From assembly GCF_018224615.1 (NCBI RefSeq), contig NZ_JAGTUK010000001.1:806001-870000 (forward strand): a DNA stretch of 64,000 bases, read 5' to 3'. Of this stretch, positions 55,502-63,609 are shown piece by piece. Position 1 is the stretch's first letter. Every line of letters begins with the position of its first letter. The notes beneath the pieces are model-generated. The model was not told where the DNA came from, did not search any database, and was given only the letters and a program-made list of their open reading frames with translations. The position numbers and the translations under genes were made by a program. The stretch is from Microbacterium paraoxydans. Lineage in GTDB: Bacteria > Actinomycetota > Actinomycetes > Actinomycetales > Microbacteriaceae.

Positions 55502-55536
55502 CAATGGCCCCGTCCCGCTCCGGGGCGGGGCCATTG
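55502..55536 (+). terminator. Terminator after glmS
   Basis: CAATGGCCCCG and CGGGGCCATTG form a perfect 11-pair stem around a 13-base loop, 18 bases after the glmS stop. Confidence 0.75.
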
Positions 55537-55544
55537 CGCGCGAG

Positions 55545-55550
55545 TAGGCT
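55545..55550 (+). promoter_or_regulatory. Leaderless -10 box of acpS-alr-tsaE operon
   Basis: TAGGCT six bases before GTG 55557, immediately downstream of the glmS terminator. Confidence 0.55.
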
Positions 55551-55556
55551 GAACGG

Positions 55557-55916
55557 GTGATCATCGGCACCGGCATCGACCTCGTGGACATCCCCAGGTT
55601 CGAGCGCACGATGACCCGCACGCCGCGGCTGCGCGAGCGGCTGTTCGCGCCGTCGGAGCAGGGGCTGCGGCTGCCGTCCCTGGCCGCGCGCTACGCCGCG
55701 AAGGAGGCGCTCATCAAGACCCTCGGCGGGTCGGACGGCGTGCACTGGACCGAGATCGAGATCGCCTCCGAGCCCTCGGGGCGGCCGTACTTCGTGCTGT
55801 CCGGTTCGACGGCCGCGGTCGTCGCGGAGCGCGGCATCGTGACGCTGCACCTCACCCTCACCCACGACGCAGGTCTCGCGGCCGCGTTCGTCGTCGCCGA
55901 AGGAGCACCGCTGTGA
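55557..55916 (+). CDS. acpS: Holo-[acyl-carrier-protein] synthase
   Basis: AcpS transfers 4'-phosphopantetheine from CoA to acyl carrier protein. The 119-residue product has the two conserved metal-binding motifs IGTGIDLVDIPRFER (Asp8) and AARYAAKEALIKTLGG (Glu), and THDAGLAAAFVV near the C-terminus. The start GTG 55557 sits six bases from a TAGGCT -10. Its stop overlaps the alr start (GTGA). CoaA, encoded just upstream, makes the precursor of its CoA substrate. Confidence 0.95.
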   Translation: MIIGTGIDLVDIPRFERTMTRTPRLRERLFAPSEQGLRLPSLAARYAAKEALIKTLGGSDGVHWTEIEIASEPSGRPYFVLSGSTAAVVAERGIVTLHLTLTHDAGLAAAFVVAEGAPL

Positions 55917-57019
55917 CCGTCCCCTTCCGTGAGGCCACGATCGACCTCGACGCGATCGCCGACAACGTGCGGCACTTCCGCCGGCTCACCGGCGTCGAGG
56001 TGATCGCGGTGGTGAAGGCGAACGCGTACGGCCACGGCGCCGCGTCCGCCGCGGTCGCCGCGCTGTCGGCCGGGGCCACCCGGCTCGGGGTCGCCGAGAT
56101 CGCGGAGGCACGGGAACTGCGGCGGCAGGGCGTGCACGCACCGATCCTCGCCTGGCTGCACGCGCCGGGCGAGCGCTTCACGCAGGCCGCGGCCGAGAAC
56201 ATCGAGCTAGGCATCTCCTCGTTCGACCAACTCGAGGCCGCCGCGGCCGCGGCCGCGGTCGACAGTCCCGTCGCGGTGCATCTCAAGTTCGAGACGGGGC
56301 TCTCGCGCAACGGCATCGCCCCGGGCGACTGGGGTCGCGTGCTCGCCGAGGCCGCGCGGCTCGAACGCATCGGACGGGTGCGCGTGGTGGGCCTGTTCAG
56401 TCACCTGTCCAACACCTCGCCCGAAGACGACAGGGCGGCGCTGGCGAAGTTCGAGGAGGGCGTGGCCGCCGCGGCCTCGTTCGGCATTCGCCCAGAGATC
56501 CGCCACCTCGCCGCGACCGCTGCGGCCATCGACCTGCCGGAGACGCGGCTCGACGCGGTGCGCATCGGCATCGGCCTGTACGGGCAGTCGCCGTTCGACG
56601 ACCGCACCCCCGCCGAGCTGGGCCTGCGCCCAGCCATGACGCTGCGCGGTGCGGTCGCGGCCGTGCGGCGCGTGCCCGCCGGCACCGGCGTCTCCTACGG
56701 ATACGACCATCGCACCGACCGCGACACCACGCTCGTGCTGGTGCCGCTGGGCTACGCCGACGGCGTGCCGCGCAGCGCCTCCGGACGCCTGCCCGTGTCG
56801 ATCGGCGGACGCCGCTTCGTGAACGTCGGCCGCATCGCGATGGACCAGTTCGTGGTGGACGTGGGCGACACCCCCGTGTCGATCGGCGACGAGGTGGTGC
56901 TGTTCGGCGACCCGACGCTCGGCGTCCCCTCCGCGCGGGAGTGGGCGGACGCCGCGGGCACGATCGACTACGAGATCGTCACGCGCATCGGCCACCGGGT
57001 GCCGCGGAGGGCGTCGTGA
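55913..57019 (+). CDS. alr: Alanine racemase
   Basis: Alr interconverts L- and D-alanine for peptidoglycan. The 368-residue PLP enzyme has the lysine motif VIAVVKANAYGHGAAS (Lys35), SRNGIAPGDW, and GTGVSYGYDHRT with the second catalytic Tyr. VGRIAMDQFVVDVG is the conserved C-terminal box. GTG 55913 overlaps the acpS stop; its own stop overlaps the tsaE start. The acpS-alr-tsaE order is common in actinobacteria. Confidence 0.96.
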   Translation: MTVPFREATIDLDAIADNVRHFRRLTGVEVIAVVKANAYGHGAASAAVAALSAGATRLGVAEIAEARELRRQGVHAPILAWLHAPGERFTQAAAENIELGISSFDQLEAAAAAAAVDSPVAVHLKFETGLSRNGIAPGDWGRVLAEAARLERIGRVRVVGLFSHLSNTSPEDDRAALAKFEEGVAAAASFGIRPEIRHLAATAAAIDLPETRLDAVRIGIGLYGQSPFDDRTPAELGLRPAMTLRGAVAAVRRVPAGTGVSYGYDHRTDRDTTLVLVPLGYADGVPRSASGRLPVSIGGRRFVNVGRIAMDQFVVDVGDTPVSIGDEVVLFGDPTLGVPSAREWADAAGTIDYEIVTRIGHRVPRRAS

Positions 57020-57510
57020 GCGTCGACCCGGCGTTCCTCGGCCGCCGGGAGATCGCGACCGCCGAGGAGATGGAGCAGCTCGGCCTGCGGATCGGCGAGC
57101 AGCTGGAGGCGGGCGACCTGCTGATCCTCACCGGGCCGCTCGGGGCGGGCAAGACCACCTTCACCCGCGGACTCGCGGAGGGCCTCGGCGTACGCGGGCC
57201 CGTGCAGAGCCCCACGTTCGTGATCGCCCGCACGCACCCCTCGCTCGTGGGCGGCGCACCGCTCGTCCACGTCGACGCGTACCGCCTCGGCTCGGCCGCC
57301 GAGCTCGACGACCTCGACCTCGACCTGGAGCGCTCCGTGGTCGTGGTGGAGTGGGGGCGCGGCATGGCGGAAGAGCTGGCCGACGCGTGGTGGGACATCG
57401 AGCTGGAGCGGCCCGTGGGCGCGGCCGGAGCCGACAACGATCTCGACCCGTCCGAGCTCGACGCCGACGCCCCGCGTGTCGTCACGATCAGCAGGGAGCG
57501 GCGCGCATGA
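57016..57510 (+). CDS. tsaE: tRNA threonylcarbamoyladenosine biosynthesis ATPase TsaE
   Basis: TsaE is the ATPase that works with TsaB/TsaD to make t6A37 in tRNA. The 164-residue protein has the P-loop LTGPLGAGKTTFTRGLAEGLG, VQSPTFVIARTHPS, HVDAYRLGSAAELDDLDLD and VVVVEWGRGM, all standard. The C-terminal part (about 130-155) is a low-complexity acidic insertion. GTG 57016 overlaps the alr stop. Usually tsaB and rimI follow tsaE in actinobacteria; here a response regulator gene follows by ATGA overlap. Confidence 0.94.
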   Translation: MSVDPAFLGRREIATAEEMEQLGLRIGEQLEAGDLLILTGPLGAGKTTFTRGLAEGLGVRGPVQSPTFVIARTHPSLVGGAPLVHVDAYRLGSAAELDDLDLDLERSVVVVEWGRGMAEELADAWWDIELERPVGAAGADNDLDPSELDADAPRVVTISRERRA

Positions 57511-58307
57511 CCGCCCGCAGCGCCGACGACCTGGTCGCCGTCATCATCGAGGACGACCCCGGCGTGCAGTCGCTGCTGGAGGAGGTGTTCCTCGCCGCAG
57601 GCTTCGAGGTCGCGGTCACGGGCTCGGGGCCGGAGGGGCTCGCGGCGGTCGAGCGGCATCAGCCGGTGATCACCACGCTCGACGTCAACCTGCCCGGCAT
57701 CGACGGGTTCGAGGTGGCCCGCCGCATCCGGCGCGTGAGCGACACGTTCATCATCATGCTGTCCGCGCTCGCCGAGGAGTCCGACGTGGTGCTCGGCCTC
57801 ACCTCGGGTGCCGACGAGTACCTGGTGAAGCCGTTCCGGCCGCGGGAGCTGCGCGCCAGGATCGAGGCGCTGCTGCGGCGACCGCGGCTCCCGGTGCCCA
57901 CGGCGGCGACCCCCACGGCCGACCCCGTGCTGCCCGCCGGTCCCGCCGACACGACGGTCTCCACGTGGCGCGGGCGCGTACACCGCGACCTCAGCCTCGA
58001 CCTCGACACCCGCCTGGTGCTCGTGGCGCAGCGCCCGGTCGAGCTCACCCCCACCGAGTTCGACCTGCTCGCCGCGCTGCTGGAGTCGCAGCGCCGTGTG
58101 TGCAGCAAGGCGGAGCTCGCCCGCGGTCTGCGCGGCGCGCCGTCCGGCGCCGCCGAGCCCGTCAGCGAACCGGACAAGCGGGCCATCGAGACCCACATGG
58201 CCAACCTGCGCCGCAAGCTCGGCGACAGCCCCACCGAGCCGCGCTACATCGAGACCGTGCGCGGCGTCGGCTATCGGCTGACCCCAGCCGGCGATCAACC
58301 CGGCTGA
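57507..58307 (+). CDS. OmpR/PhoB-family response regulator
   Basis: A 266-residue two-component response regulator. The receiver (about 8-125) has acidic pocket EDD at 15-17, phospho-acceptor Asp59 in TTLDVNLPG, and Lys108 in YLVKPFRP. An unusual Pro/Ala-rich linker (about 126-150) leads to a winged helix (ELTPTEFDLLAALLESQRRVCSKAEL, then ETHMANLRRKLGDSPTEPRYIETVRGVGYRL). It is coupled by ATGA to tsaE and separated from the next gene, a sensor kinase, by a terminator-like hairpin and about 200 bases. The kinase is still its likely partner. Confidence 0.94.
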   Translation: MTARSADDLVAVIIEDDPGVQSLLEEVFLAAGFEVAVTGSGPEGLAAVERHQPVITTLDVNLPGIDGFEVARRIRRVSDTFIIMLSALAEESDVVLGLTSGADEYLVKPFRPRELRARIEALLRRPRLPVPTAATPTADPVLPAGPADTTVSTWRGRVHRDLSLDLDTRLVLVAQRPVELTPTEFDLLAALLESQRRVCSKAELARGLRGAPSGAAEPVSEPDKRAIETHMANLRRKLGDSPTEPRYIETVRGVGYRLTPAGDQPG

Positions 58308-58318
58308 CGGGGGTTCGA

Positions 58319-58342
58319 GGCCGCGGCTCCCCGACCGCGGCC
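58319..58342 (+). terminator. Hairpin after the response regulator
   Basis: GGCCGCGG and CCGCGGCC form a perfect eight-pair stem around CTCCCCGA, shortly after the response-regulator stop. It suggests that the histidine kinase gene has its own promoter. Confidence 0.55.
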
Positions 58343-58514
58343 CCGGATGCCTGCGAATCCCCACTCGCGCGGCCCCAGCGTCTGCGAAATCCCCAGTCGC
58401 AGTGTCGGCCCCCACTCAGAATCGTAGGGTGCGGATGTCGCCTGAAGAGCGCAGAAGCGCAATCTTTGAGTAATCTTGCGACAAAGCTGAGGATCGACCA
58501 GGGGCGGGGGCTTC
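58343..58514 (+). promoter_or_regulatory. Upstream region of the histidine kinase gene
   Basis: The 172 bases between the hairpin and the kinase start become AT-richer near 58455-58490. TTGAGT at 58466-58471 and a weak -10-like GAGGAT at 58489 are possible promoter parts; GGGGCGGGGG precedes the ATG. Confidence 0.3.
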
Positions 58515-60110
58515 ATGATCCGCACAGTGTCGATCTGGCGTTGGCAATTGGTGTTCGCGGGCAGCATCGTGGCGATCGTGGTGATGGTCGCGGGCTTCAA
58601 GCCGCACACGCTCGCCATCCCGCTGTTCGTCGTGGGGATCGGCCTGGTCGTGGTGACCACCCTGATCGCCCTGATCGTGCCGTGGCAGCGGCTCCCGCGC
58701 TCCGCCGTGACGGCGCTGCCGCTGCTCGACGTGCTCGCGGTCGGCTTCACCACCAATGCGCCCGACCTGCGCCTCGGCTTCCTGTGGGTGTTCCCGGTGG
58801 TGTGGCTGGCCACCTACTTCTCGATGCCGTGGGTGTTCACCGGCATCGCGTTCAGCAGCCTGTGCCTCGTGGCGTTCGCCGACCGCTCCGGTGAGCCGGC
58901 CGACGTGCTGCTGCGCGTGCTCACCGTCGTGGTGACCCTGAGCTTCCTCGGCGTGACGGTGCGGATCGGCGCGCAGCGCTCGGGAGCGGCGCGGCGCCTG
59001 CTGGAGCGACGCTCCGAGCAGGTGAACCGCGCCGCCGAGCGGGCCGAGACGAACCAGCAGCGGGTGACCCAGATCATCGACGCGCTCGGAATCGCACTGG
59101 TCGTCGTCACCGCGCACGGGCGCATCCTGCAGATGAACGACGCCTACCGCACGCTGTACGGGCGGGACCGGTACGGCGCGGCGCTGCCCTCGGCCTCCGT
59201 CGAGTACGACGCGCGGCGCGGGAGGGCCCTCGCCCCCGACCGCACGACCCTCGCCAGGGCCGCCGCGGGGGAGGAGCTGCACGCCGAACGGGTGTGGCTG
59301 TTCGACGGGGCGGGACAGTGGCGCGCCCTCGAGGTGACCACGCAGGAGATGGCGGCGACCGGTGCCGGCGAGCGCATCGCCCTGGTGGTGATCGACGACG
59401 TCACCGCGCTCCTGGAAGCCGCCGAGGAGCGCAGGGCCCTGGCCGCGATCGTGTCGCACGAGCTGCGCAACCCGCTAACCGCGATCATCGGGCACATCGA
59501 GCTGCTGCGCGAGCGCGACGACCTCCCCGGCCGGGTGCCCGCGCAGATCGAGGTGATCGCGAACGCGGGCGAGCGGATGCAGGACCTGGTCACGAGCATG
59601 CAGACCCACAACGGCCGCCCCACCCAGGACCCGTTCGAGCCCGTGGACCTGCGGCAGGTGGTGCAGGCGTCCGCGGCCTCGTTCGCGCCGCAGATCACCG
59701 CCGCCCGCCAGGAGCTCACCCTGGAGGGCGCCGAGCGGCTGCTCATCACGGGCGACGCGTTCCGGCTGCGGCAGGTGGTGGACAACCTCGTCGGCAACGC
59801 CGTGAAGTACACCCCGACGGGCGGCCACATCGCGGTGCGGCTCGGCGAGAACGACGGGCAGGCCGAGGTCACCGTGGCCGACACGGGCATGGGCATCGCC
59901 GAGGACGAGCTCCCGCGTTTGTTCGAGCCCTACTTCCGCACCGACCGTGCCGTCCGCGGCGGGATCTCCGGCACCGGGCTCGGCATGGGCATCGCCCGAG
60001 ACATCGTGGTCGCACACGACGGCGCCATCCTGGTCGCCAGCGAGGTGGGCGTCGGCACCACCGTCACCCTGCGGTTCCCCCGCCGCTCATCGAAGGAGGA
60101 CAAGGCATGA
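58515..60110 (+). CDS. Membrane-bound sensor histidine kinase
   Basis: A 531-residue kinase. About six N-terminal membrane helices (residues 10-150) form a compact sensor of the 7TM/MASE-like kind without a large external loop, followed by a PAS-like domain (about 180-300), HisKA (SHELRNPLTAIIGH with His315) and HATPase (DNLVGNAVKYTPTG as N box; DTGMGIAEDE as G1; GTGLGMGI as G2). ATG 58515 follows GGGGCGGGGG. Its stop overlaps the next gene by ATGA. It probably phosphorylates the response regulator encoded upstream. Confidence 0.93.
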   Translation: MIRTVSIWRWQLVFAGSIVAIVVMVAGFKPHTLAIPLFVVGIGLVVVTTLIALIVPWQRLPRSAVTALPLLDVLAVGFTTNAPDLRLGFLWVFPVVWLATYFSMPWVFTGIAFSSLCLVAFADRSGEPADVLLRVLTVVVTLSFLGVTVRIGAQRSGAARRLLERRSEQVNRAAERAETNQQRVTQIIDALGIALVVVTAHGRILQMNDAYRTLYGRDRYGAALPSASVEYDARRGRALAPDRTTLARAAAGEELHAERVWLFDGAGQWRALEVTTQEMAATGAGERIALVVIDDVTALLEAAEERRALAAIVSHELRNPLTAIIGHIELLRERDDLPGRVPAQIEVIANAGERMQDLVTSMQTHNGRPTQDPFEPVDLRQVVQASAASFAPQITAARQELTLEGAERLLITGDAFRLRQVVDNLVGNAVKYTPTGGHIAVRLGENDGQAEVTVADTGMGIAEDELPRLFEPYFRTDRAVRGGISGTGLGMGIARDIVVAHDGAILVASEVGVGTTVTLRFPRRSSKEDKA

Positions 60111-61243
60111 CCCCGCTCGTGCCCGTCAGCGTCGACGTCACCACCAGCATGGTCGCCGTCGTGACCGTGCTCACCGCGGTGGTGATCGGTCTCGCCACTC
60201 TCGCGCGCCCCACCCCGGCCACGATCGTGTGGGGCGTCGCGTTCGGCGTCGGGATGCTCGGCGCCTACCTGTGGCTCGCCGGGCACCACACCGGTCTCCC
60301 GGTGCTGCGGGCCGCATCGTCGGCACTGGTCGTGGTGTTCGTGCCCCTCGTATGGCTCGGGGTGCGCCTGCACTTCGGCCGCCGGGCGCCGTGGCTTCCG
60401 GTGATCCTGTCGTTGATCGGGGTGCCCGCCGCACTGCTGCTCACGGCGGGGACCACGTGGTACCTGCCGGTGTTCCACGTGGTGTTCCTCTCGATGGCGG
60501 TGTTCGCCGGGCTGCTGGCGTGGGAGCTGCTGCGCGGCCAGCCCCCGGCGCGGGACATCGTGATGCCGCTCGCGCTGGCCGCGTGCGGGTTCGTCGTGGT
60601 GGCGGTGGTCAGCGGCGCCTCGGCCCTCGTGTCGGGCGGCGTGAGCACGGAGGCGCAGCTGAGCGCGCTGCGCGGCATGAACGCGGTGGGGACGATCGTG
60701 GTGAGCACGTGCGCCGCGTTCACCCTCGTGCTGCTGGTGCGCGTGGAGAGCGCGGCCGGTCGCGAGACGGGGGCGGCGGACCGCGCCAGGGCGCGGCTGC
60801 GGAAGGCCGAGGCGCAGAACGACAGCGTGTGGTCGGTGCTCGACGTGCGACTGGACGACCCCGCGGACCTGCGCGAGGCGTCGAGCAGCGCCAGCTTCCG
60901 CCGGATCGCCGACCGGTTCCACGCGGACGTGCAGGAGGCGCTCCCCGCGTCGGCCGACGCCGAACGGGTGGCCGACGACCGCGCCATCGTGCTCATCCGC
61001 GGCAGCGACGAGGCCGTGCGCTTCCACCTGCGTGACATGCTGACGCGCGTGTCCGTGATCGACGCCGACGCCCCGGTCAGCGGCATCCGCTCCTCCGCGA
61101 GCATCGGCTGGGCGACGGTCTCCGTCGCGGGCTTCGACTACGACGCGCTTGCCGCGGCCGCCGCAGCCGCTGCCGTGCGCGCCCGCGAGGCCGGTGGCGA
61201 CCAGTGGAAGCGGGCGACCGCGAACGACCTCGCCGCGGTGTGA
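60107..61243 (+). CDS. Membrane protein with degenerate GGDEF-like domain
   Basis: A 378-residue protein with seven predicted helices (about 12-210), a short basic linker (DRARARLRKAEAQ) and a C-terminal domain with the size and strand-helix order of a GGDEF domain, ending SASIGWATVSVAG...DALAAAAAAAAVRAREAGGDQW as in diguanylate cyclases. The signature GGDEF is lost (ADDRAIVLIRG at that place), so cyclase activity is unlikely; it may bind a nucleotide or only dimerise. ATG 60107 overlaps the kinase stop, so it may be an accessory sensor for that kinase. Confidence 0.8.
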   Translation: MTPLVPVSVDVTTSMVAVVTVLTAVVIGLATLARPTPATIVWGVAFGVGMLGAYLWLAGHHTGLPVLRAASSALVVVFVPLVWLGVRLHFGRRAPWLPVILSLIGVPAALLLTAGTTWYLPVFHVVFLSMAVFAGLLAWELLRGQPPARDIVMPLALAACGFVVVAVVSGASALVSGGVSTEAQLSALRGMNAVGTIVVSTCAAFTLVLLVRVESAAGRETGAADRARARLRKAEAQNDSVWSVLDVRLDDPADLREASSSASFRRIADRFHADVQEALPASADAERVADDRAIVLIRGSDEAVRFHLRDMLTRVSVIDADAPVSGIRSSASIGWATVSVAGFDYDALAAAAAAAAVRAREAGGDQWKRATANDLAAV

Positions 61244-61283
61244 CCCGGCGCCCCGCGAGCCCCGGACGCCGGAGCCGCCGGAC

Positions 61284-61541
61284 CTAGGCCGAGCGGTTCT
61301 CCCGGCCACGGGCGAGCGCGGCGGTGATGGCGCTCTCCGCCTCGGTCGCGGCGCCCGAGTCGGCCGCGGCGGAGACGTTCTCCGCACCGACCGCCTCGAT
61401 GATCTCGGTGCGCTGGATGCGGGTCTCGCGCGGGGCCTTCACGCCGATGCGCACGCTGTCGCCCTTGATGTCGAGCAGCGTGACCTCGATCTCGCCGTCG
61501 ATGCGTACGCTCTCACCGATCCGCCTCGTCAACACCAGCAT
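61284..61541 (-). CDS. csrA: Carbon storage regulator CsrA
   Basis: CsrA binds GGA motifs in mRNA leaders and, in flagellated Gram-positives, represses flagellin translation, antagonised by FliW. The 85-residue protein starts MLVLTRRIGESVRIDGEIEV and has the conserved IKGDSVRIGVKAPRETRI with the core RNA-binding surface. The C-terminus is longer than usual (about 20 extra residues, Ala/Ser/Glu-rich). It follows flhA by four bases but also has its own TAGGCT box, so it may be expressed independently of the flagellar operon. Confidence 0.95.
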   Translation of the reverse strand: MLVLTRRIGESVRIDGEIEVTLLDIKGDSVRIGVKAPRETRIQRTEIIEAVGAENVSAAADSGAATEAESAITAALARGRENRSA

Positions 61542-61545
61542 TCGA

Positions 61546-63609
61546 TCAGCCTACTGGTGCGACGGGGGCGGGCCCCAGCGACGCGGTCGAGGCGTCGCGC
61601 ACCACGCCGATGGTCTCGATCGTCAGCTGCGCCGCGGTGGCCTCGCTGTACGACAGCACGGGCAGCCCATCGGTCTGCGCCGACACCAGCCGCCGCACCG
61701 CGGGGCGCAGCGACGGCGCGCACACCAGCACCGGCTCGGGGCCGTCCGTCTGCACGGCGACGGCCTGCTTGACCGACTCGATCACCGCCTCCAGGCGCTG
61801 CGGCTCGAACACGATCTGCGTGCCCTCGTCGCCCGGCCGCAGGCTCTCCAGCATCGCCTGCTCCAGCAGCGGGGCGATCATGACCACCCGCAGCACCCCG
61901 TTCTCCGCGAAGCGCGCCGCGATCGCGGGGCCCAGCGCCGCCCTGGCGGCCTCGATCAGCCCCTCCGGATCGGTCGACGTCTTGGCGCGTAGCGCGAGCG
62001 CCTCGTAGATGCGGCTGAGGTCGTTGATCGGCACGCGCTCCGCGAGCAGTCCCTGCAGCACGCGCTGGATCTCGGCGAGCGACAGCTGCGCCGGCGTGAG
62101 CTCCTCGACCGCCGAGGGCGACACCTGCTTGAGCGCGTCCGTGAGCTGCCGCACGTCCTCGCGCGACAGCAGCCGTGCGGCGTGCGTCTGGATCACGCTC
62201 GACAGGTGCGTCACGATCACGCTGGCCCTGTCGATCACGGTCGCCCCGGCGTACTCGGCGCTGTGGCGCATCTCCATCGGGATCCACTTGCCCTCCAGCC
62301 CGAACACGGGGTCGAGGGCCGCGGTGCCCGGCAGCGAGTCGAGCCCGGAGCCGAGCGCGAGCACCGACCCGCCCGGCGCGGTCCCGCGGCCCGTCTCGAC
62401 CCCCGCGATGCGGATCACGTACGTGGCCTGCGGCAGCTCGATGCTGTCGCGCGTGCGCACGGGAGGGGTGACCAGCCCCAGGTCGAGCGCGATGCGCCGC
62501 CGCAGCGCCTTCACGCGGGCGAGCAGGTCGTCGGGGCCGCCCGTGACGAGATCCACGATGTCGGGCGACAGGAGGATCTCGAGCGGGTGTACGCGCATGC
62601 GCTCGATGAGCTCCTCCGGCTGCTCGGCCGGCGGCGTGGCCGGCGCCTTCGCGGCCTCGGCCTCCTCGCGCTTCCTCGTCGCCGTGATCCGCTGCGCGAC
62701 GAGCAGCAGCAGCGCCCCGATCGCGACGAACGGCAGCATCGGCATGTGCGGGATGAGCGACATGATGATGGCCGCGCACCCGGCGATCAGCAGCGCGTTG
62801 CGGGACTGCCCGAGCTGGGTGGACGCGGCCGTGCCCATCTCGGTCTCCGCGGTCGAACGGGTCACGATCATGCCCGTCGAGACCGCCATGAGCAGCGCGG
62901 GGATCTGGGTGACGAGGCCGTCGCCGATCGTGAGCAGGCTGTACGTGCTCACGGCCTGATCGATGCTCATGCCGTGCTGCACGAGCCCGATCGCGATGCC
63001 GCCCACGATGTTGATGATGATGATCACGAGTCCCGCGATCGCGTCGCCCTTGACGAACTTCGACGCACCGTCCATGGCGCCGTAGAAGTCGGCCTCGGCG
63101 GCCACCTCGGCGCGCCGCTGCCTGGCCTCGGTGTCGGTGATGAGCCCCGCGTTGAGGTCGGCGTCGATCGCCATCTGCTTGCCGGGCATCGCGTCGAGCG
63201 TGAACCGCGCACCCACCTCGGCCACCCGCTCGGCACCCTTGGTCACCACCACGAACTGGATCACCACGAGGATGAGGAACACGACCGCGCCGATGATGAG
63301 CGAGCCGCCGACCGCGATCGCGCCGAACGCCTCGATCACCTGGCCCGCGTATGCCTCGCCCAGCACGAGCCGCGTGGAGGCGACGTTGAGGCCGAGACGG
63401 AACAGCGTCGCCACGAGCAGCAGCGAGGGGAACACGGAGAAGTCGAGCGGCTTCTTCACGAACATCGACGTCAGCAGTATCACCAGCGCGAACATGATGT
63501 TGAGGATGATGAGCACGTCGAGCAGGAACGGCGGCACGGGAACGACGAGCAGCATGATGATGCCGACGACCCCGATCGGCACCATCAGCGTGGTGAGCAG
63601 CTTCTTCAT
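61546..63609 (-). CDS. flhA: Flagellar biosynthesis protein FlhA
   Basis: FlhA forms the export gate of the flagellar type III secretion system and docks substrate-chaperone complexes. The 687-residue protein has eight membrane helices in the first 320 residues (VPVPPFLLDVLIILNIMFAL; the FHIPEP-like region KGAERVAEVGARFTLDAMPGKQ; DADLNAGLI). A long cytoplasmic domain follows, with DPVFGLEGKWIP and VNP-like ERVPINDLSRIYEAL. ATG 63609 follows GGAGGA and overlaps the flhB stop. Confidence 0.97.
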   Translation of the reverse strand: MKKLLTTLMVPIGVVGIIMLLVVPVPPFLLDVLIILNIMFALVILLTSMFVKKPLDFSVFPSLLLVATLFRLGLNVASTRLVLGEAYAGQVIEAFGAIAVGGSLIIGAVVFLILVVIQFVVVTKGAERVAEVGARFTLDAMPGKQMAIDADLNAGLITDTEARQRRAEVAAEADFYGAMDGASKFVKGDAIAGLVIIIINIVGGIAIGLVQHGMSIDQAVSTYSLLTIGDGLVTQIPALLMAVSTGMIVTRSTAETEMGTAASTQLGQSRNALLIAGCAAIIMSLIPHMPMLPFVAIGALLLLVAQRITATRKREEAEAAKAPATPPAEQPEELIERMRVHPLEILLSPDIVDLVTGGPDDLLARVKALRRRIALDLGLVTPPVRTRDSIELPQATYVIRIAGVETGRGTAPGGSVLALGSGLDSLPGTAALDPVFGLEGKWIPMEMRHSAEYAGATVIDRASVIVTHLSSVIQTHAARLLSREDVRQLTDALKQVSPSAVEELTPAQLSLAEIQRVLQGLLAERVPINDLSRIYEALALRAKTSTDPEGLIEAARAALGPAIAARFAENGVLRVVMIAPLLEQAMLESLRPGDEGTQIVFEPQRLEAVIESVKQAVAVQTDGPEPVLVCAPSLRPAVRRLVSAQTDGLPVLSYSEATAAQLTIETIGVVRDASTASLGPAPVAPVG
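61548..61553 (-). promoter_or_regulatory. csrA promoter box inside the end of flhA
   Basis: On the minus strand TAGGCT lies exactly six bases before the csrA ATG; it covers the last codons of flhA up to its TGA. The same box and spacing precede truA, acpS and the HPr-kinase-like gene. csrA would then have a leaderless transcript of its own. Confidence 0.45.

Noticed and set aside
60107-61243. An active diguanylate cyclase
   Set aside because: The GGDEF signature and its metal-binding residues are missing; only the overall fold pattern and the SIGWA segment remain.
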